Origin: Bdellovibrionales bacterium
Lineage (GTDB): Bacteria > Bdellovibrionota > JAFGOL01
Length of the DNA stretch: 5,684 bases
Assembly (NCBI GenBank): GCA_022710165.1
Contig: JAKLHL010000105.1
Coordinates: forward strand, 1 to 5,684
Direction: 5' to 3'
In this document: positions 1 through 5,684 of the stretch, piece after piece
How positions within the stretch are numbered: the first letter of the stretch is position 1
Layout of the letters: the number at the start of each line of letters is the position of its first letter
Translations under genes and position numbers: made by a program
The notes under the pieces: model-generated
Database searches by the model: none
Seen by the model: only the letters and a program-made list of their open reading frames with translations
Told to the model about the DNA's origin: nothing

Positions 1-1
1 A

Positions 2-715
2 CCGACACCAGTACCGGCAGCAACGGTAAAAGCTCCTGAGCCAAAGATAGAGCCGATCAAAGATGTCCTGATAAGGGAGAGCGTAGAGCTTGTAGATGAT
101 AACGGCGACGGCATAGCAGAGATAAAAAAATATTATTACATAAACGATAATGGGGAAAAGCTCCTCATAAGAAAGGAAATAGACGTCAGCGGCGATGGAA
201 AAATAGATTACGTCGTATATTACAAGAATAAAAAACCTGGTGACGACAAAACAGACAGCATCGTGGTTGACAATGACTTCGACGGTAAATTTGATGAAAA
301 GAGATTCTATTCAGAAAGCGGACACCTTTTAAAAAAGGAGCTCGATCTTAATTTTGACAGTAAGCCTGACCTGGTAAAACGCTACTACAACGACGAACTA
401 GTAAAAAAAGAGATAGACTCCAACTTTGACGGCGTGGTGGACCACTGGGAATACTACCAGGACGGTAAGCTTGCAAGGATAGAGATAGATTCAGACGGGG
501 ATGGCAAGCCGGATAAGATAGGGAAGACACAGATACAGGAAGTCTATAAGTTCGACCTCAGCGAGTTAAAAAAGGCAACCCCTGTTCAGCCTGTAAAGAA
601 GACCGTAAAAAAGAAGACCAAAAGATCAGTTAAAAAGACGAAAAAGAAAGTAACAAAACTACCTGCCCAGACCATACAGCAAAAGAGCGCTGCTCAACCG
701 GCCGTTACTCAATAA
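2..715 (+). CDS. Asp-rich EF-hand-like repeat protein with basic C-terminal tail (5' end missing)
   Basis: The frame is open from the left edge to the TAA at 713-715 (237 residues visible), so the N-terminus lies outside the window. The first possible start inside, GTG at 263, falls in the middle of a repeat and is an internal Val, not the true start. The visible part begins with a Pro/Ala-rich linker (residues 1-20). Six loops of the form D-x-[DNS]-x-D-[GS]-x-x-[DE] follow at about residues 32, 61, 90, 115, 139 and 163, separated by strand-like segments such as YYxxGxLxKKE. The last part (about 182-237) is very rich in Lys with Thr, Val, Pro and Gln. The loops resemble calcium-binding EF-hand or dockerin/thrombospondin type-3 loops, so Ca2+ binding outside the cytoplasm is a plausible inference. 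The Pro-rich start suggests a linker behind an unseen signal peptide or lipobox. No enzymatic domain is visible and I do not recognise the family. Its 3' end overlaps lepB on the other strand by 11 nt. Confidence 0.85.
   Translation, partial: PTPVPAATVKAPEPKIEPIKDVLIRESVELVDDNGDGIAEIKKYYYINDNGEKLLIRKEIDVSGDGKIDYVVYYKNKKPGDDKTDSIVVDNDFDGKFDEKRFYSESGHLLKKELDLNFDSKPDLVKRYYNDELVKKEIDSNFDGVVDHWEYYQDGKLARIEIDSDGDGKPDKIGKTQIQEVYKFDLSELKKATPVQPVKKTVKKKTKRSVKKTKKKVTKLPAQTIQQKSAAQPAVTQ
95..514 (+). repeat. Six tandem DxNxDGxxD-type repeats within the coding region
   Basis: The six acidic loops begin at codons 32, 61, 90, 115, 139 and 163 of the visible frame. The period is 29 residues for the first two intervals and 24-25 for the later ones. 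Each loop has Asp at position 1, Asp/Asn/Ser at 3 and Asp at 5. Gly is at 6, except in the fourth loop, which has Ser. Asp is at 9, except in the first loop, which has Glu. The repeats have diverged at DNA level, so this is an old protein-level duplication and not a recent DNA tandem array. More units may lie upstream of the window. Confidence 0.75.
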
Positions 716-1382
716 GCCCTATCCTGTCCCATCTTATTTCACCGGTCAAAGGGTCCTTCGAGAACCAAATCAACACCACCTCAGCGAAAACAACATCATC
801 GCTTATAGGCCCCCATTCCCTTGAATCTATTGAATTGGTCCTGTTATCACCCAAAAGGAAAAGCTGTCCCTTATTTAGTTTAACAGGAAAGCTTATATCC
901 TGAGGCCTCTTAGAGACATTATATACTATTGAGTAGTATTCCTTATCTATGAACTCCCGGTATACTGCATGGTCAGGGTCTATATAACGATAATGTTTTG
1001 CGTTCATGCCGAATTTTTTTTGGACTTTTACACCCGATACGCTCAAGTTCCCATTCTTAAGGTCAACCGTATCACCGCCTATACCAACTACCCTTTTGAT
1101 GTAGTATTCATGGTCCGGCCTTTTTATGACGATGACATCCGCTCTTTTTGGATGACTGAACCTTATATAAGGCCCAAAAGGTATCCTTATCCCATATGGT
1201 ATCTTCACGCCGATCACATGATCACCATCAATAAGTGTAGGCTGCATGGAGTCTGATGGTATCCTATAGGTATCAAGTACGAAATATCTTACACACAACA
1301 CTATAAGGATAGTCGCTATAACAGGATTTATGAAACGTCTTATTCTTTGGTAATAAGTCCTTGTGAGAACAAAAGGCCTCAT
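705..1382 (-). CDS. lepB: Signal peptidase I
   Basis: Membrane-bound serine protease (family S26) that cleaves signal peptides from proteins exported by Sec or Tat, acting on the outer face of the cytoplasmic membrane. The protein has 225 residues, with one N-terminal membrane anchor (about 19-36). The catalytic Ser is S45 in PSDSMQPTL, the general-base Lys is K96 in YYIKRVVGIGGD, and box E is GDNRTNSIDSREWGP (about 178-192). All boxes are intact and the length fits the short single-anchor form; the E. coli enzyme is longer with two anchors. I chose the ATG at 1382, which overlaps the lepA stop as TGATG and has AAAGGTG five bases upstream. A GTG at 1385 would add one residue but sits only two bases from that motif. 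Position and overlap imply co-translation with lepA. The 3' end overlaps the convergent repeat-protein gene. Confidence 0.95.
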   Translation of the reverse strand: MRPFVLTRTYYQRIRRFINPVIATILIVLCVRYFVLDTYRIPSDSMQPTLIDGDHVIGVKIPYGIRIPFGPYIRFSHPKRADVIVIKRPDHEYYIKRVVGIGGDTVDLKNGNLSVSGVKVQKKFGMNAKHYRYIDPDHAVYREFIDKEYYSIVYNVSKRPQDISFPVKLNKGQLFLLGDNRTNSIDSREWGPISDDVVFAEVVLIWFSKDPLTGEIRWDRIGLIE

Positions 1383-3175
1383 CACTTCACCTTTAGGACG
1401 GCAAGGAAAGCCTCTTGCGGAAGATCGACGTTACCGACCTTTTTCATCCTCTTCTTACCTTCCTTCTGTTTCTCTAGCAGTTTCCTTTTTCTTGTCACGT
1501 CACCACCATAACACTTGGCCGTAACATTCTTCCTTAATGCCTTAACAGATTCCCTTGCTATTACCCTTGAACCTATGGCGGCCTGTATGGCGACCTCGAA
1601 CATCTGTCTGCTTATGACCTGTCTTAGTTTAGTAACTAGCTCTCTTCCTCGATAATATGAATTATCTGCGTGGACTATGACTGACAAAGCATCGACCACC
1701 TTTCCGTTGATAAGTATGTCCAGCTTGACCAGCTTGGAACGTCTGTAATCAAGTATCTCGTAATCCATAGAAGCATAGCCTCTGGATATAGATTTTAGAC
1801 TGTCATAGAAGTCGTACATGACTTCAGACAAAGGCAGGTCGTAGATTATCTGTACCCTGTTGTTCTGATAGCAGATCATATCTACCTGTTCTCCTCTCTT
1901 CTCGTTGCAAAGGGCCAAAAGCCCTCCGATATAATCCGACGGTGTATGTATCCTGACCCTCATGTAAGGTTCTTCTATGTGATCAAATCCCCCTGCAGGT
2001 AGTAGCGATGGTGTGTTTATCTCGATGATACTGTTATCGGTCATCACGACCTTGTAAACGACTGATGGAGCAGTGGTTATTACAGCTATGTTGAACTCTC
2101 TTTCAAGACGTTCTTGAATGACGTCCATGTGTAAGAGGCCAAGGAAGCCGCATCTAAAACCAAAACCCAGCGCCTCAGAAGAATCCTTCTCATAGGTGAA
2201 AGAAGCGTCGTTAAGGTGCAGTTTATCAAACGAGTCCTTTAATAGATTGTACTCGGATGATTCTACCGGATAGAACCCGCAGAACACCATTTGCTTGATC
2301 GGTTTAAAACCTGGCAATGGGACGTTAACCGGATTGGACTCGTCCATTATGGTGTCGCCTATGCTTGCCTCTGATATCTCTTTCATGCCTGAAGCTATGA
2401 AACCGACCTCTCCGGCGCTAAGCTCCTCAAGGTATACTGCCTTTGGAGAGAAAACACCGAGCTTTGTGACCTCAAAGGTCTTACCTGTAGAGAAAAGTTT
2501 TATCTTCATCCCCTGTTTTAGCTTTCCCTGCTTTATTCTTATCAGGGTAATAACGCCAAGATATGGATCGAACCAGCTGTCGAATATCAGCGCCTTAAGA
2601 GGAGCGTTCTCGTCCCCCGTTGGAGGAGGCACCACCTCTACTATCCTTTCCAAAAGTTCATCTATGCCTTTTCCTGTCTTTGCCGAGATCGGGATCGCAT
2701 CACTTGCATCAATGCCTATGATCTCTTCTATCTCTTTTTTTGCTTTTACGGTGTCTGCCACCGGAAGGTCTATTTTGTTAAGCACAGGTATCATCTCTAG
2801 GTTGCTGTCAGCGGCTATAAATGCATTGGCTATGCTTTGGGCCTCTACGCCCTGACTGGCATCAACTACCAGAAGTGCGCCTTCACAGGCACCCATGCTT
2901 CTGGACACCTCGTATGAAAAATCCACATGTCCCGGAGTATCTATAAGGTTGAACTGATATCTTTCCCCGTCCTTTGCTTGGTAATATATCCTTACCGTCT
3001 GGGCTTTTATAGTTATGCCGCGCTCCCTTTCAAGCTCCATATTATCAAGGTACTGCTCCCTCATCTCACGGTTAGTGACCGTACCTGTAAGCTCAAGTAT
3101 CCTGTCAGCGAGGGTGGACTTGCCGTGATCAATATGCGCTACTATACAGAAATTCCTGATATACTTTTGTTCCAT
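1382..3175 (-). CDS. lepA: Elongation factor 4 (LepA), ribosome-associated translational GTPase
   Basis: A GTPase of the EF-G-like family that binds the ribosome; its known roles include back-translocation in vitro and effects on initiation or ribosome biogenesis. The protein has 597 residues, the usual full length (E. coli about 599). The G motifs are all present: AHIDHGKS (13-20), switch region RGITIKAQT (52-60), DTPGH (79-83), NKID (133-136) and SAKTG (164-168). The FGFRCGFLGLLHM stretch typical of LepA domain III is present. So is the LepA-specific C-terminal domain with CYGGDVTRKRKLLEKQKEGK and the ending NVDLPQEAFLAVL. The start is ATG. A weak AGGGAT overlapping the stop of the upstream gene lies about ten A-rich bases before it. 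The gene sits 14 nt after the ribbon-helix-helix gene and overlaps lepB, giving the lepA-lepB order also known in E. coli. Confidence 0.98.
   Translation of the reverse strand: MEQKYIRNFCIVAHIDHGKSTLADRILELTGTVTNREMREQYLDNMELERERGITIKAQTVRIYYQAKDGERYQFNLIDTPGHVDFSYEVSRSMGACEGALLVVDASQGVEAQSIANAFIAADSNLEMIPVLNKIDLPVADTVKAKKEIEEIIGIDASDAIPISAKTGKGIDELLERIVEVVPPPTGDENAPLKALIFDSWFDPYLGVITLIRIKQGKLKQGMKIKLFSTGKTFEVTKLGVFSPKAVYLEELSAGEVGFIASGMKEISEASIGDTIMDESNPVNVPLPGFKPIKQMVFCGFYPVESSEYNLLKDSFDKLHLNDASFTYEKDSSEALGFGFRCGFLGLLHMDVIQERLEREFNIAVITTAPSVVYKVVMTDNSIIEINTPSLLPAGGFDHIEEPYMRVRIHTPSDYIGGLLALCNEKRGEQVDMICYQNNRVQIIYDLPLSEVMYDFYDSLKSISRGYASMDYEILDYRRSKLVKLDILINGKVVDALSVIVHADNSYYRGRELVTKLRQVISRQMFEVAIQAAIGSRVIARESVKALRKNVTAKCYGGDVTRKRKLLEKQKEGKKRMKKVGNVDLPQEAFLAVLKVK
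1388..1394 (-). promoter_or_regulatory. Ribosome binding site deciding the lepB start
   Basis: AAAGGTG lies inside the last codons of lepA. It leaves five bases to the ATG at 1382 but only two to the GTG at 1385, so it favours the ATG. It also supports translational coupling of lepB to lepA. Confidence 0.5.
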
Positions 3176-3189
3176 TTTTTATTTTATCC

Positions 3190-3417
3190 CTACTCTTGTT
3201 GAGGGTCTTTTGGTTTGTGTTCCTTCTTTTTCCTTAACATGGAATCAAAAGATAACTGTCCATATGACTCAACTTCGTATTTTTCTAAAACAAGGTCAAC
3301 GCCTTCCCTTACATACTGTGCTATTGGGACCCTAGTGTTCCCACTAAGTTCCTTAAGAGCCCGGTCCTGCTCTTCTGTCAGGTAAACAGTGGTAACTATC
3401 ATCCTGCTCATACCCAT
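3190..3417 (-). CDS. Small ribbon-helix-helix (CopG-like) protein
   Basis: A 75-residue protein whose first 47 residues fit the ribbon-helix-helix DNA-binding fold. A short beta strand (about 7-12, IVTTVY) leads into LTEEQDRALKEL (helix A, about 14-24). A turn follows (SGNTRVP), then helix B (about 31-46, IAQYVREGVDLVLEKY). Such proteins dimerise, insert the strand into the DNA major groove, and act as repressors or antitoxins. The remaining tail is polar and Lys-rich (about 62-75), as in antitoxins that carry a partner-binding tail, but no toxin gene is adjacent. ATG at 3417 is the longest start. ATG codons at 3411 and 3402 are alternatives, and none has a convincing Shine-Dalgarno motif. 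It is the first gene of the rhh-lepA-lepB unit, 14 nt before lepA. Its target is unknown; autoregulation is possible but not shown by the sequence. Confidence 0.82.
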   Translation of the reverse strand: MGMSRMIVTTVYLTEEQDRALKELSGNTRVPIAQYVREGVDLVLEKYEVESYGQLSFDSMLRKKKEHKPKDPQQE

Positions 3418-3470
3418 TTTGTACTATAAAATACCGATTTAAACAACAACGACCTTTACCTGCAGATCAT

Positions 3471-3553
3471 GGTCCAGAGAATAAGATCTCAAGACGAGGC
3501 CTTAGTTGTGGTCAAAAACGGAGGCCTAGTCTTTAGATCTTATTCTCTGGACC
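3471..3553. repeat. 83-nt near-perfect inverted repeat (long palindrome) in the agcS-rhh spacer
   Basis: Arms 3471-3502 and 3522-3553 are reverse complements over 32 nt with two mismatches (3490/3534 and 3496/3528), around a 19-nt centre. The outer 19 bp are perfect. Each arm contains AGATCT and AGGCCT, which are themselves palindromic. The right end touches the TAA of agcS with no spare base. In RNA it would form a very stable hairpin just behind the stop codon. There is no T tract after the stem on either strand, so it is not a standard intrinsic terminator. It could be a miniature inverted-repeat (MITE-like) or REP-like element, or an mRNA-stabilising or attenuating 3' hairpin. No clear target-site duplication flanks it. 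Confidence 0.9.
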
Positions 3554-4876
3554 TTATTTCTTGCCGAAGTATCGTCTAGTTTCTGAGACGATAACTGAAT
3601 TTAGTAATATCAATGCAACAAGGTTCGGTATGGCCATGAGCCCGTTGGCGATATCCGCGAACGACCAAACACTCTGTATCGTAGAGATGGAGCCTATCAT
3701 AACGGCGATCACCCAAAGTATCCTGTATGGCATTACCGCCGCTGGAGTAAGAAGATACTCTATCGCCTTCTCTCCATAGTAGGACCAGCCAAGTATGGTA
3801 GAGAACACAAAGGTCAAAAGACCTACCGTCAAAAGTACAGGGCCAAAGCTGTGTATCTGACCAAAAGCCGCATGGGTCAGTTCCGCCCCTTTAAGCCCGT
3901 TCATCCACTCACCAGAGTTAACTACAACTATGCCGGTCATTGCACAAACTACGACGGTATCCCAGAAAGTTCCCGTAGAAGAGACCAACGCCTGCCTTAC
4001 AGGGTCCTTGGTCTGTGCTGCAGCAGCAACTATGGGGGCACTGCCGAGCCCTGATTCATTGGAAAAAAGACCTCTCGCTATTCCATACCTTACAGCCTCT
4101 TTCATTCCAGCCCCTAAAAAGCCGCCTATCGCAGCCTGCCCTGTAAAGGCTGAAGTGAATATATGCTCTACGCTGTGCAGTAATGTATCGTGCCTAATAA
4201 CAAAGAACACTATGCAACCTAATATGTAGAATATGGCCATGAATGGCACCAATATTTCGCAAACCCTTGCTATGGACTTTATCCCGCCAAGTATCACCAC
4301 CGCCGTAATAACGGTCATAACGGACCCTGATATCCACGGAGATATGCCAAAGCTCTTCTGGAACATCACGGCTATTGAGTTTGCCTGGACCATGTTGCCT
4401 ATACCAAAAGCGGCCACAGCGGTAAGTATGGCAAAGATCACCGCGAGCCATTTTAGCCCCAGGCCCCTTTCTAAAGCATACATAGGACCGCCGGCTACAG
4501 TGCCGTCATGTCTTACCACTCTGTACTTAACTGCAAGCACAGCCTCTGCATATTTGGTGGCTATACCAAAAACACCGGTAAGCCACATCCAAAGGACTGC
4601 CCCCGGGCCTCCTGCAGCAACAGCAGTGGACACACCAACTATATTACCTGTCCCAATAGTCGCTGCGAGGGCGGTAACAAGCGCACCAAAATGGCTTATT
4701 TCTCCCTGACCTTCTTTTTGTTTTGTGAAAGATAGTTTTATCGCCTTAAAAATATGTTTTTGTATGAAACCGAGCCTGAACGTCAAAAAAAGGTGCGTGC
4801 CAAAAAGAAGAACTAAAAGAGGTATGCCCCAAACATAAGAGGCTATAACGTCTAAAGATCTTTCTATCTGGAGCAT
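3554..4876 (-). CDS. Sodium:alanine/glycine symporter (AGCS family)
   Basis: A polytopic inner-membrane transporter that takes up small neutral amino acids (alanine or glycine in characterised members) with sodium. The 440-residue length is typical. Many hydrophobic segments, probably ten or eleven, run through the protein. Family signatures are clear: TALAATIGTGNIVG (about 68-81), followed by AGGPGAVLWMWLTG, then AGGPMYALERGLG (about 128-140), GNMVQANS (about 160-167) and LFSNESGLGSAP (about 270-281). The exact substrate cannot be read from sequence. I chose the ATG at 4876 because it overlaps the upstream stop as TGATG. A TTG at 4882 would add two residues but is a weaker start. The gene is coupled to the DUF2892 gene, and its stop codon abuts the 83-nt palindrome. 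Confidence 0.95.
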   Translation of the reverse strand: MLQIERSLDVIASYVWGIPLLVLLFGTHLFLTFRLGFIQKHIFKAIKLSFTKQKEGQGEISHFGALVTALAATIGTGNIVGVSTAVAAGGPGAVLWMWLTGVFGIATKYAEAVLAVKYRVVRHDGTVAGGPMYALERGLGLKWLAVIFAILTAVAAFGIGNMVQANSIAVMFQKSFGISPWISGSVMTVITAVVILGGIKSIARVCEILVPFMAIFYILGCIVFFVIRHDTLLHSVEHIFTSAFTGQAAIGGFLGAGMKEAVRYGIARGLFSNESGLGSAPIVAAAAQTKDPVRQALVSSTGTFWDTVVVCAMTGIVVVNSGEWMNGLKGAELTHAAFGQIHSFGPVLLTVGLLTFVFSTILGWSYYGEKAIEYLLTPAAVMPYRILWVIAVMIGSISTIQSVWSFADIANGLMAIPNLVALILLNSVIVSETRRYFGKK

Positions 4877-5094
4877 CAGCAACCGCCGCAGCAGCAGCTA
4901 CCCTTACCTTCGTTCTTACCCACTGTGCTTATCCTTATTATCCTGTAAAGAGGGCAAAAACCGAACGCCGCAGTAAGAAGTGGGATAAGGCCTATCCAGC
5001 CCCACCAATAACCAGCGTCGAAGGCAAAGTAAAGAAGCACAACACCGACTATAACTCTTATCAACTTATCCAATCCGCCTATATTCTTTTTCAT
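4876..5094 (-). CDS. Small DUF2892 (YgaP-type) inner-membrane protein with Cys-rich tail
   Basis: A 72-residue protein starting MKKNIGGLDKLIRVIVGVVLL, characteristic of DUF2892 (the YgaP-like transmembrane domain). There are two hydrophobic segments (about 11-25 and 32-47) and the conserved GFCPLY motif with Cys47. The C-terminus ends in a cluster of four cysteines (67, 68, 69 and 72, in SCCCGGC). In other bacteria this domain occurs alone or fused to rhodanese domains, so a link to sulfur or thiol chemistry is conceivable but not shown. The tail could bind a metal or be redox-active (inference). The start is ATG with a strong Shine-Dalgarno motif. It is 43 nt downstream of msrA and overlaps agcS by one base. 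Confidence 0.88.
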   Translation of the reverse strand: MKKNIGGLDKLIRVIVGVVLLYFAFDAGYWWGWIGLIPLLTAAFGFCPLYRIIRISTVGKNEGKGSCCCGGC

Positions 5095-5102
5095 GATCTT
5101 TT

Positions 5103-5109
5103 ACCTCCG
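5103..5109 (-). promoter_or_regulatory. Strong ribosome binding site of the DUF2892 gene
   Basis: CGGAGGT lies eight bases before the ATG at 5094. It is one of the two clear Shine-Dalgarno motifs in the window and fixes the start. Since agcS has only a weak motif of its own, this site may also drive agcS by coupling. Confidence 0.75.
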
Positions 5110-5137
5110 TTATTAATATGATAACCCAATTTATCCC

Positions 5138-5620
5138 TTATCGCAAATAATGACAATTATAACCGCCAGGGTTCTTCTTAAGGTAATCCTGATGGTATTC
5201 CTCTGCATCATAGAATATCCCTGCAGGGACTACTTCAGTAACTATCTTCCCTTTCCAGAACCCGGACTTTTCAACTTCAGTCATGACTGCAACGGCTGAC
5301 TTTTTTTGTTCCTCGTCGTGATAAAAGATCACAGACCTGTATTGAGTTCCAACATCACCCTGCTGCCTGTTTGGTGTAGTCGGATCATGAAGCCTGAAGA
5401 AGTAGACCAAAAGCTCTTCATAACTTATCTTTTTTGGATCGAACACTATCCTTATGGCCTCAGCATGACCTGTATCACCTTTCTTTACCATCTCATAAGT
5501 TGGGTCTTTAACGGTCCCTCCTGTATAGCCGACCGTGGTATCAAGTACCCCTGGTATCTTTTTAATTATCTCTTCAACCCCCCAAAAACAACCTGCAGCA
5601 AATGTGGCTATGTTTTTCAT
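5138..5620 (-). CDS. msrA: Peptide-methionine (S)-S-oxide reductase MsrA
   Basis: A cytoplasmic repair enzyme that reduces the S-epimer of methionine sulfoxide, free or in proteins, with thioredoxin as the usual electron donor. The 160-residue protein is a single MsrA domain of normal compact length. The catalytic Cys11 is in GCFWG (10-14). The conserved GHAE (51-54), HDPTTPNRQQGDVGTQYRS and YHQDYL segments are present. A second Cys, C156 in GGYNCHY, is placed to act as resolving cysteine. No signal peptide is seen. The start is ATG behind a strong GGAGGGGG motif. It is the first gene of the probable msrA-DUF2892-agcS unit; no msrB is fused to it or present in the window. Confidence 0.97.
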   Translation of the reverse strand: MKNIATFAAGCFWGVEEIIKKIPGVLDTTVGYTGGTVKDPTYEMVKKGDTGHAEAIRIVFDPKKISYEELLVYFFRLHDPTTPNRQQGDVGTQYRSVIFYHDEEQKKSAVAVMTEVEKSGFWKGKIVTEVVPAGIFYDAEEYHQDYLKKNPGGYNCHYLR

Positions 5621-5621
5621 G

Positions 5622-5629
5622 CCCCCTCC
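5622..5629 (-). promoter_or_regulatory. Ribosome binding site of msrA
   Basis: A run of GGAGGGGG ends two bases before the msrA ATG, with its GGAGG core four bases away from the start. It confirms ATG 5620 as the start. The remaining bases to the window edge (5630-5684) are AT-rich and may hold the promoter. TATAAG at 5642-5647 could be a -10 box, but no good -35 partner is evident. Confidence 0.6.
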
Positions 5630-5684
5630 AATATAATGTTACTTATATATGATACAAAAAGAGAGAATAAAAGTACTAAACAGG

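Noticed and set aside
263..715. Complete 150-residue gene starting at 263
   Set aside because: The frame stays open to the left edge with matching repeats upstream. Position 263 is a GTG Val codon inside a repeat, so it is not the true start.
2295..2855. 186-residue open frame on the plus strand opposite lepA
   Set aside because: It lies entirely antisense to a well-conserved lepA, and its composition is that of a reverse-frame shadow with no recognisable domain.
3190..3417. Toxin-antitoxin pair
   Set aside because: The ribbon-helix-helix protein resembles antitoxins, but the adjacent genes are lepA and agcS; there is no small toxin-like frame beside it.
3423..3449. Possible rhh promoter: TATAGT at 3423-3428 with TTGTTG at 3444-3449 (minus strand)
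   Set aside because: The spacer is only 15 nt and the -35 match is poor. The -10 would lie five bases before the ATG and imply a leaderless transcript. It is suggestive but too weak to list as a feature.
3471..3553. Rho-independent terminator of agcS
   Set aside because: The stem is strong, but no T run follows it on either strand and the stem starts directly at the stop codon. It is listed as an inverted repeat instead.
4233..4709. 158-residue open frame on the plus strand opposite agcS
   Set aside because: It is antisense to the conserved transporter and lacks a domain or ribosome binding site; treated as a shadow.

Overview
The window is a compact bacterial chromosome segment with about 43-45% GC by eye and frequent ATA, AGG and AGA codons. 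It is almost fully coding. Six genes run leftwards on the minus strand (5620 down to 705). One gene, truncated at the left edge, runs rightwards and meets them tail to tail. All recognisable proteins are chromosomal housekeeping or common accessory types. There are no phage, plasmid, transposase or CRISPR signals. The window does not fix the taxon. The short single-anchor signal peptidase I, the codon use and the Asp-rich repeat protein would fit a Gram-negative-type or candidate-phylum bacterium (Omnitrophota-like is a guess).

Layout from left to right. Positions 2-715 (+) hold the 3' part of a gene for a protein with six EF-hand-like Asp/Asn-Gly loops and a very basic tail. It overlaps the end of lepB (signal peptidase I, minus) by 11 nt. 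lepB follows lepA (elongation factor 4) with a TGATG stop/start overlap. lepA lies 14 nt downstream of a small ribbon-helix-helix protein gene. Together these three look like one transcription unit, rhh-lepA-lepB. A 136-nt spacer separates rhh from the next gene upstream and contains the most striking non-coding structure: an 83-nt near-perfect inverted repeat (3471-3553) that directly abuts the stop codon of agcS. Further right are agcS (sodium:alanine/glycine-type symporter), a 72-residue DUF2892-type membrane protein with a Cys-rich tail that overlaps agcS by TGATG, and msrA (peptide methionine sulfoxide reductase A). The last 64 nt are the AT-rich upstream region of msrA.

Functionally, lepA-lepB pairs a translation GTPase with the protease that removes signal peptides from exported proteins, an arrangement also known from other bacteria. 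The msrA-DUF2892-agcS group mixes oxidative protein repair, a small membrane protein and amino-acid uptake. It is probably co-transcribed but has no obvious shared pathway. I see no clearly novel multi-gene system. The items most worth a second look are the long palindrome, the truncated repeat protein and the orphan ribbon-helix-helix protein ahead of lepA.
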